Shown piece by piece: positions 56,810 to 64,000 of a DNA stretch of 64,000 nt. The notes under the pieces were generated by a model. That model searched no databases. It was not told the origin of the DNA and saw only the letters and a list, made by a program, of their open reading frames with translations. Each line of letters opens with the position of its first letter. The first letter of the stretch is position 1. Source of the DNA: Macrocystis pyrifera (lineage: Eukaryota > Sar > Phaeophyceae > Laminariales > Laminariaceae). The translations under genes and the position numbers were made by a program. The stretch covers positions 4,654,041-4,718,040 of the forward strand of contig JASSKH010000017.1 of assembly GCA_031763025.1 (NCBI GenBank), read 5' to 3'.

Positions 56810-57930
56810 CGAAGTCAGGGTTCCTTCAATAGACGGTGATACCGCCGGGAATTGCATCTATACCACTGCAGTTCAGATTGTCCGAGATTGACGATCCACG
56901 ATATGGACTACACTATCAATAGGTACAGCTCCTTAACCCCAGCGGTGCTGTGGGCTGTGGCGAAGCTGTCTTTGACCAGCGTACACCAGATACTCGACGT
57001 TTTTGATCGAGATTTTTGTACTTCCTGGGCTCCTCCTCGGTGGATGGTCCTGTCAGAAAATGGTAAAGTCAGGGACTCCTTTGGCAGACAGCTATCACAC
57101 TTGTGGGGAGTTTGCTTTCACACCGCTGTTGCTTGGGGGTTCCAAGGCTCACGATTCACGATGTATGAACTACGCCTATTAATAGCAGAGCTCTCAACCT
57201 CAGCGTGCTGGGTTTTGTTGAAGTTGTCTTTTGACGACGTACAGCAGTACACATATTGCTCGACTTTGGGTCGAGATTTAACGCAGTGATGCTCGCTGGG
57301 TATCTCGCACTGATGACACAGCAGTCCTAACTGCAACGTTAGCAAAGCAGTTGTTAGCAGGCGCCTATCTATGTGGGACCCTCTGGATGCATGCAATATA
57401 ACTGGTACCGCTTATTTTTACGTTTGACATTGGTTGTCATACTTACATGATTCTACAGCAATACGAGTAGTAGCACCCCAGATACACAGCAGTAGTAGGT
57501 GGCAGTTCGTACTGGTGCGTGATCAGGATACGGAAATGAATTGCCGTATCCTCGTCGGAGAAACTATTCGAACTTGGTCTCGTTTCAACAGTCGTGGTCA
57601 CAGATCCACGCAGCGTCAAAAGAAAAATATATCTGACCCCGATGGCCCTCTTGGAAATTTGTCGAAGTTCAAAGCTCCTTTTTGACAGATAGTAGAGTGC
57701 TCGTCGGGAGTTAACTTCCATACCGCTGTTGCTCAGAGTGACTGACGCTTACGATCCACGAAATGGACTACGCTCAGCAGAGCTCCTAACCTTCAGGCGT
57801 GCTGGGTTGTGATGTGGAGTTGCTGTAGAGCAGCGTACAGCAGTTTTACTCGATTGTTGGCCCTCGTCTATGAATAGACAAAGCGGAGGTGAGATTCCGC
57901 AGCTCCTTACGCGGTGGTGCTCAGTGGGTG
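56810..57930 (+). repeat. Three diverged tandem copies of an about 260-300-bp unit
   Basis: Shared marks: GATTGACGATCCACGATATG / GCTCACGATTCACGATGTA / ACGCTTACGATCCACGAAAT, then CAGCTCC or GAGCTC..AACC, GCGTGCTG, and ACGTACAGCAGT. Copies near 56880, 57150 and 57745. The first has the CACCGCTG-type spacer changed. Confidence 0.65.
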
Positions 57931-59193
57931 TCTCTGTCGCAATTATCGCAATTAGGCTACAGCAGTAGTAAAATACAGCCGTAGTAGAATGCCCTACGCA
58001 GAAACCTCTTATTAATAGAAGCTCGCGGTGTCCGTGTCAACAAAGTACGTAGACCTTCGATGTTTGATTCCTCTCGTCGCAGAAGAAGCTCCCTTTTCGT
58101 ACGTAGCAGCAGGTTTCTTGATCTTGACCAAAAAAAGAAAAAAGTCCACCCCTCCTCCTGCTGTAGCGAGCCAGTAGCAGTTCAGGGTGGCGGTCTTGGG
58201 CCACCGTGCTACTAGTAGTAGCTTGCCGCGTTTACGCGATCCGAGGGTAATGACCAATTAGGGTATGACGATCGGCGTATGTACCAGCTCGTAGCTGACG
58301 TATACGCCTAGACTCGATTGCCGATGTGGCCGGTCAATACACAGCAGTCGATGCTTGATGAGGCAAACACGTAGTCACTGTCAAGTGACTTGTACGAGGA
58401 GCTTCAATAGTAGATAGAGAAGAAGAGATGAGATTGTGTGATCCCAAGCCACAATGTTGATTGATTTGCTCAGAAGGAAGCTGATGGTGAGCGAACGTAG
58501 AGTGATCTCAAAGGGGAGCGGTGCGCGTATGCGCTCACGGCTCGAAACAAAGGACGAGACCCTTACCATTCGTTCAAACAAGAACAACAAGGAGACCCCC
58601 AGTTTTACCACAACAACCGATATTTCTTGGGGTACGTACTCATGACTCCGTGTAGCCTATGTTGTTACTTCAACCATAACTACTATTAATATTAATACTA
58701 TGCTACCGGTCCCGGAGGGATACTGAAGATATCTTCTGCATGATTTACCAGTGTACATGTACTACATGACACATGTGCTGCTGTAGATTCCGTAGATACT
58801 GAAGATATTCTCCATGCTTACAAGTAATAAGTATTAGTGTTGCTGTGTATATCCACGATGTTACTGCTGTTGAAGGTTATTTTATTGAAAGTTATTTTCC
58901 ATGTGTACGAGGATACAGAAGAGTGTAATACCCGCTGTTGCGTACTGGCAATATATCACATGACCGTCCTACGGAACAGGTCAAAACTCCTAGATAGGCA
59001 CTGCTTACGTACGGTAGTCCGAGCTACATCATACCAAGTAAACCTGTGTTATGCAGCAGCGGCTAAATGATACTGACTACTACTGCTGTAGTAGGTGTCA
59101 TCCCTACTAGCATATCTTTCGTTTGCTGTGCTTCGGGACGCATTCTTTATATACCCAGAAGAAGCCCGGACTGCTGTTTTGTGTCGCCGGATG

Positions 59194-60452
59194 GGTCCAC
59201 CTCATTATTTGGTAAATGGGTGGAAGCTTCTACTCTACTTCCAAAACTTCCGTTTGGAAGTCAAAAATTTCCAAACGTTCCATTTTGACTTCCAAAAGGA
59301 AGTTTCTAACTTCCAAATGGAAGTTATGGAAGTCAAAATGTAAGTTGTGGAAGTCAAAATGGAAGTCGGGCAGAAGCTTCCACACTGGCTTCCAAGACTT
59401 TCAATCCATTTTGACTTCCATGGCGGTCAAAAACATCCATTTGGAAGTCCAAATGGAGGTTAAACTGCCATATGGAAGTCAAAATGGAAGTTTTGGAAGT
59501 TGAATGGAGAGTGGAAGTCGCGTGGTAGGCTCATACCCGAAAGCCAAAACTTCCATTTTGACTTCCAAAACTTCCATTTGGAAGTCACAAACTTCCATTT
59601 GGAAGTCACAAACTTCCATTTGGAAGTTATAAACTTCCATTTTGAAGTCAAAAAGGAAGTTTTGAGGGTTTTTAACTCCCAGATGGAAGTTTTAGAAGCT
59701 TCCACTCATTTACCAATAATGAGGACCGCCGTGGAAGCGTCTGCGGACGCAGGTGGAAGTTTTCATTGAAATTGAAGTTAAATGGAAGATAAATGAGTAA
59801 ACTGTAGCCATTGGAAGTTTAATAAAAGTGCGTGAGAAGTACGTACAAATAGGTGGAAGTCGCGCTTGAATATAGGAGTGGTCACAAGATTCTGCGTAAT
59901 CAGATACGAGTTTCGTCGAAATAAAAAGTAAAATGGAAGTTTTGGAAGCCAAACGTAAGTTGTGGAAGTTGAATGGAAGCGGATGCGAGTAGGTGGAAGT
60001 AAGTGGAAGTTACGGTTGAGTATGGAAGTGGACAGAAGATTCTGCGGACGCGGATGGAAGTTTCCTTGAAGGTAGAAGCCCAATGTGGAACGTCTAGACG
60101 TGAAGTGGAATGGGTGACAGAAGGTGGAAGTATACTAAGGTGTACGGAAGCTAAGTGGAAGCTGGACAAAGCTTCCACCGGGCATGACCGTGGAAGCTTC
60201 CATTTTGCTTCCACTTACTTCCACTTGAAAACTTCCACTGGCTTACACTAGCTTCCAAAATGGAAACTTCCATGGACTCAATGGAAGTTTCCACTCGACT
60301 TCTAAAAATTCCATTTGGAAGTGAAAAACTTCCAAAGCTTCCATTTGGACGTCAAAAGCTTCCATTTTGACTTCCACAACTTCCATTTGGAAAAAAATCG
60401 TTTTGGAAGTTTTGGAAGCTTCCACTCATTCACCAAATAATGAGGACCACCG
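59194..60452. mobile_element. 1.26-kb array element of TTCCA/TGGAA motifs, nested insertion
   Basis: The left end GGTCCACCTCATTATTTGG and the complement of the right end CGGTGGTCCTCATTATTTGG form inverted termini that continue into GGAAGCTTC. Flanking 9-mers CGCCGGATG (59185-59193) and CACCGGATG (60453-60461) match at 8 of 9. The other palindrome core (47576-47595) shows the uninterrupted site. The interior is a dense mix of direct and inverted ACTTCCATTTTGACTTCCA and ACTTCCATTTGGAAGT motifs. An internal terminus-like piece at 59698-59735 suggests a second element nested or fused inside. Confidence 0.85.
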
Positions 60453-60786
60453 CACCGGATGCTGACGTATTCGCCATTTCTTTGCAAAACCATTCCAATT
60501 TTTTGTAGCTTTCGTTGCAGACTTTCAATAGCCTTCTCACTAAAACGTCACAAGGTTTTTCCTTTGTGTTTCTCCACGGCGGTTTCTCAAGTCCACCGCC
60601 ACCCCACCCCTTCCGTTCGTACCGCACACTAATAATTCTGGTCCTCCCTGCAGACACGAGGCAGACGGCACGAGCGGCGGTAAGGACTGCGCACGACGAC
60701 ATGACGAACCCACGCGAGATTCCGACCCTCTTTGGAGGGTTCCTTACTGACCTCATGCGCACAGCGCGCACCCAACGCAGGGACAA
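60430..60786 (-). pseudogene. Outward-facing ORF, copy 3 left arm (interrupted)
   Basis: Minus-strand ERKGWGGGGLEKPPWRN, LLKVCNESYKKLEWFCKEMA, NTSASG, then cut by the nested element at 60452. The upstream half is in a shifted frame relative to the other copies. Unrecognised. Confidence 0.35.
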
Positions 60787-61210
60787 AGGTTTGTCGGCGG
60801 GTGTGGCCAGGAACCGCGTGGTATCGGAAGTTTTCCTGCGTCATCTCCCAAGCAACCCTGTCAAGCCTGCGGCGCTCATCGCGGCAGCCCTGATGGTGAG
60901 AGAAATTGACGATGGCGCAGCGTCGTTGTCCGGGGGCATTCACGACGCGGCGTCGCACAACACGCCATCTGCCCACGCCGGGGTTCCCCTCTCCAATAGG
61001 GCCGGAGATCAAGGATTGCCCGCTACTCTGGCACCTAATAATTTTAGTACGCCTACGTTAGGGACGCCGCCTTCGCCGCCGATACTACCGCCGCCTCCTC
61101 CTTCGCCGCCACCGCCGCCGCCGCCTTCGTCGCAGCCGCCACCGCCTACGGCTGTTACTTCGACGGCGACGTTTGCGGCGCATCATGGTCTTAACCCCAA
61201 TCTACAATAG
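60701..61210 (+). CDS. Conserved unknown element protein, copy 3 left arm
   Basis: MTNPREIPTLFGGFLTDLMR, AGVARNRVVSEVFLRHLPSN, SHNTPSAHAGVPLSNRAGD and a Pro-rich tail, ending LNPNLQ at TAG. The open frame extends upstream to 60515, but the ATG at 60701 matches the start in the other copies. Relative to 47819-48400 the C-terminus is shorter by about 24 residues. Unrecognised family. Confidence 0.5.
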   Translation: MTNPREIPTLFGGFLTDLMRTARTQRRDKGLSAGVARNRVVSEVFLRHLPSNPVKPAALIAAALMVREIDDGAASLSGGIHDAASHNTPSAHAGVPLSNRAGDQGLPATLAPNNFSTPTLGTPPSPPILPPPPPSPPPPPPPSSQPPPPTAVTSTATFAAHHGLNPNLQ

Positions 61211-61288
61211 AATAGAGAAGGTCAGCAGCCGGAGCCGGCCATGACCTCCTGAGACCACGCGGCGACCACCTCTTGCCCGCCGTCCGAA

Positions 61289-62040
61289 TTGAGACATGCA
61301 GCAGGCGTGGCCAGCACGCCGACCTTCTCTACCGCGACGATGCCGTCACCGACGAACGTCTTGAACCCCAGCCCCTGGGGCAAGCAGCCATTACACGGAC
61401 GCCTCGGGGCCATGGGTGCGGCTCCGAGCTGCGCTCCTAGGTCGACGAACATTGCCCGAGGACATGACTTGAACGGACTCCACACGACGGGGTCACCTAT
61501 GGCGCCCGTTAAGGAAAAGGCGATAAAGATGGCGGCGGCGATTCGATTGGCGGAAACGATCGGCGCCATGGCGTCGCCCATCTCAAACGGCCTCCCCGAC
61601 GGTCCGGCAGTAGCCCTGGAAACGTTCGCTATGTCTGAGAAGATCGGCACGAAGCGAACGGCACGCTTTGAGTCAGAGGCGGCGGTTTGGGTCACAAAAG
61701 CAGCGAAGGCGGTGGCTGCGGCAGTATCGGTGGCGAGGGCGAAGGGAATCGCGACGGACGTGGCTGCAAGCCCGACCCCTTCCAGTGCTAACCAGGGCGG
61801 TGGAGCTCTCGGGTCCGGTAGCTCTGAACTTCCTGCTACGTCAGACGCAGCGCCGACAACAGCGACAGGCGCCGAGGGATTTGGAGAGGGGGTGACTGCA
61901 AGGTCGATTCCATCCAGGGGCAACCAGGACGTTGGAGCTTTCGGATCCGGCGGCTCTGGGCTGCCTATTTCGTCGGGAACAGCGCCGGAAACGATGGCAG
62001 ATGCTGGCGGCGGGGATCGCGAAAGCGTTGTGGCAGAAAC
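61289..62040 (+). CDS. Second element ORF segment, copy 3 left arm (to palindrome centre)
   Basis: LRHAAGVASTPTFSTAT, PSPWGKQPLHGRLGAMGAA, MAAAIRLAETIGAMASPISN and ELPATSDAAPTTATGAEGFG. The frame stays open beyond the centre to 62791, but that part is the antisense of the other arm, so I end the feature at the pivot. It is in frame with 60701-61210; the codon before it is GAA where the other arms have TAG. Function unknown. Confidence 0.45.
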
Positions 62041-62220
62041 CGGCCACAACACTTTCGCGATCCCCACCGCCGGCCTCTGCCATCGTTTCCGGCGCTGTTC
62101 CCGACGAAATAGGCAGCCCAGAGCCGCTGGATCCGATAGCTCCGACGTCCTGGTTGCCCCTGGGTGGAATCGACCTTGCAGTCACCCCCTCCCCAAATCT
62201 CTCGGCGTCTGCCGCTGTTG

Positions 62221-62787
62221 TCAGCGCTGCTTCCGACGTAACAGGAAGTTCAGAGCTACCGGACCCGAGAGCTCCACGCCCTGGTTTGGACTGGAAGGAG
62301 TCGGGCGTGCAGCCACGCCCGTCCCGATTCCCTTCGCCCTCGCCACCGATGCTGCCGCAGCCGCCGCCTTCGCTGCTTTTGTGACCCAAACCGCCGCCCC
62401 CGGCTCAAAGCGTGCCGTTCGCTTCGTGCCGACATTCTCAGACGTAGCGAACGTTTCCGGGGCTACTGCCGGACCGTCGGGAAGGCCGCTTGAGATAGGC
62501 GACGCCATGACGTCAATCGTTTCCGCCAATCGAATCGCCGTCGCCATCTTTATCGCCTTTTCCTCAATGGGCGGCGTCGGTGACGCCGTCGTGTGGAGTC
62601 CGTTCAGGTCGTGTCGTTGGGCAATGTTCGTCGACCTAGGAGCGCAGCTCGGAGCGGTACCCATGGCCCCGAGGCGTCCGTGCAATGGCTGCTTGCCCCA
62701 GGGTCTGGGGCTCATGATGTCCGTCGGTGATAGCATCGTCGCGGTACGAAAGGTAGTCGTGTTGGCCACGCCTGCTGCATGTCTCAA
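62221..62787 (-). CDS. Second element ORF segment, copy 3 right arm
   Basis: RHAAGVANTTTFRTAT, PRPWGKQPLHGRLGAMGTA, MATAIRLAETIDVMASPISS and VAPETFATSENVG, ending in a shifted Ala-rich end. It begins directly after the TAG that follows the Pro-rich segment. Degenerate but recognisable copy. Confidence 0.4.
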   Translation of the reverse strand: MRHAAGVANTTTFRTATMLSPTDIMSPRPWGKQPLHGRLGAMGTAPSCAPRSTNIAQRHDLNGLHTTASPTPPIEEKAIKMATAIRLAETIDVMASPISSGLPDGPAVAPETFATSENVGTKRTARFEPGAAVWVTKAAKAAAAAASVARAKGIGTGVAARPTPSSPNQGVELSGPVALNFLLRRKQR

Positions 62788-63346
62788 CTAGGAAGGCATG
62801 GAAGAGGTTGGTCGCCGCGTGGTCCCGGGAGGTCATGGTCGGCTCCGGCTGCTGACCTCCTCTATTCTGTTGTTGATTGGGGTTACGGCCGTGATGTGCC
62901 GCAAACGTCGCCGTCGAAGTAACAGCCGTAGGCGGTAGCGGCTGCGACGGAGGCGGCGGCAGTATCGTCGGCGAAGGCGGCGTCCCTAACGTAGACGTAC
63001 TAAACTTACTAGGCGCCAGAGTAGCGGGCAACCATTGATCTCCGGCCCTATTGGAGAGGGGGGCCCCGGCGTGGGCAGATGGCGTGTTGTGCGATGCCGC
63101 GTTTTAATTGCCCCTGGACAACGATGCTGCGTCATCGTCAATTTCTCTCACCATCAGGGCTGCCACGATGAGCGCCACAGCCTTCACCGGGTCGCTTGGG
63201 AGATGCTGCAGGAAAACGTTAGCTACCACGCGGTTCCTGGCCACACCCGCCGTCAAACCTTTGACCTTGCGTCGGGTGCGCGCTGTGCACATGAGGTCAG
63301 TAAGGAACCCTCCAAAGAGGGTCGGAATCTCGCGTGGGTTCGCCAT
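62636..63346 (-). pseudogene. Conserved unknown element protein, copy 3 right arm (broken)
   Basis: MANPREIPTLFGGFLTDLMC begins at 63346 and stops near 63104 (SRGN then stop). The later part (LPATLAPSKFSTSTLGTPP, FAAHHGRNPNQQQNRGG) is open at 63031-62636. It changes frame and reads LVETCSRRGQ across the usual TAG region. One stop and one frameshift, so not functional as it stands. Confidence 0.5.
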
Positions 63347-63394
63347 GTTGTCTTGCGCTGTCCTTACCGTCGCCCGTGCCGTCTGCAGGGGGGA

Positions 63395-63715
63395 CCAGGA
63401 TTATTAGTGTGCGGTACGAACGGAAGGGGTGTTGTGGCGGTGGACTTGAGAAACCGGCGTGAAGAAACACAGAGGAAAGCTCATATTGTGACGTTTTAGT
63501 GAGAGGGCTATTGGAAGTCTGCAACGAAAGCTACAAACAACTTTGTCATGGGTTTGCAAACAAAGAGCGAATACGTCAGCATCCGGTGACACGAAACAGC
63601 AATTCGGGCTTATTCTGGACATATTAAGAATGCGTCCCGAAGCGCAGCAACTGAAAGAGATGTATGACACGCTGGCAGGCAGTATGAACGCCGGCACCCA
63701 TGCGGAGCTCGTGTA
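63395..63715 (+). pseudogene. Outward-facing ORF, copy 3 right arm
   Basis: VCGTNGRGVVAVDLRNRREE is followed by a shift. The frame at 63597-63715 is intact with QQFGLILDILRMRPEAQQLK and EMYDTLAGSMNAGTHAELV. It supplies the sense codon missing in 50472-50894, evidence that the two segments were once one protein. Confidence 0.4.
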
Positions 63716-63894
63716 ATATATAACTGCTTGTACTGTTACCACGCTCTTCCTGAAAGAATTATAAGACCGCGCTTGTCGCGTTTTAGGGTGCTACGTATAC
63801 CTCGTGGACGCCAAAAAGGTCATTATTCCTAACGCTGTGATAGGTGCACATTCTTCCTGTGGTAATGCTCAAAACGACGCGCTGCTTACACGAA

Positions 63895-64000
63895 GGGGGG
63901 GACGGCGGGGGGGGGCATACACGTTTGTTGCTAACCTGAAGTCACTTGGCCGTTGACCACGCATTCGCTTCCCGTTCGAGATGGAGAAACACGAGGGGGG
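63895..64000 (+). repeat. G-run-capped repeat head, second subfamily
   Basis: G-run, CATACACGTTTGTTGCTAAC, CCGTTGACCACGCATTCGC, GAGATGGAGAAACACGAGG. It continues past the window end, as at 51015. Confidence 0.6.

Larger units (their letters stand above)
58245..64000. mobile_element. Composite palindromic element, copy 3 (continues past window end)
   Basis: Left module 58245-59110 matches 31975-32641 plus 34549-34885. Palindromic core arms are 59117-59193 with 60453-62037, and 62045-63652. They meet at a loop of about seven bases (AGAAACC near 62038). The right module runs 63652-63895, then a G-run head. The left arm is interrupted by the element 59194-60452. Confidence 0.75.

Noticed and set aside
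62041-62791. C-terminal half of a 500-codon frame across the palindrome centre
   Set aside because: After the pivot it is simply the antisense of the other arm; the coding direction there is minus.

Overview
This is a nuclear window from an intron-rich, repeat-rich eukaryote. Introns average several hundred bases and have GT..AG borders. One spliced protein gene is clear, surrounded by microsatellites, MITEs, tRNA-derived SINEs and larger transposons. There is no operon structure or ribosome-binding site. The long phase-0 introns, GC-rich coding exons, (TAC)n microsatellites and low-complexity Ala/Gly/Ser tracts would suit a stramenopile such as a brown alga. That is inference, not proof.

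Layout. 1-3 kb: gene-free, with a small inverted-repeat element and a (TAC)n microsatellite. 3.09-16.27 kb: one plus-strand gene of at least 12 exons. The 5' half encodes most of an F-BAR (membrane-curvature) domain. The 3' half encodes a helical module like that of SBF2/KIAA0513 proteins. Its first exon is not found. Its introns are full of poly-C/poly-G runs and copies of a G-run-capped repeat. 16.3-30 kb: no convincing gene; several MITE and SINE families, CAG-rich duplicated modules and a 476-base perfect (TAC)n tract. 30-34.5 kb: three transposon-like insertions, each with terminal inverted repeats and 8-bp target duplications. Their interiors are almost entirely arrays of short palindromic motifs. 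37.4-42 kb: a decayed DNA transposon with about 560-bp inverted termini and a frameshifted DDE transposase. 42.6-47 kb: a possible coiled-coil exon and many tandem duplications. 47.1-51.2 kb and 58.2-64 kb: two copies of a composite element whose core is a near-perfect palindrome with 1.6-kb arms. Each arm carries the same unrecognised ORFs. The second copy is itself interrupted by a 1.26-kb element made of TTCCA/TGGAA motifs.

The host gene probably acts in membrane or cytoskeleton remodelling. Nearly everything else is mobile DNA. The most unusual feature is the set of array-type elements (29,994-30,170; 30,564-31,929; 32,642-34,540; 59,194-60,452). In the two largest of the 30-34.5 kb group, the internal array repeats part of the element's own terminus. 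The next most unusual is the palindromic element with conserved unknown proteins. All boundaries were read by eye and no database was consulted.
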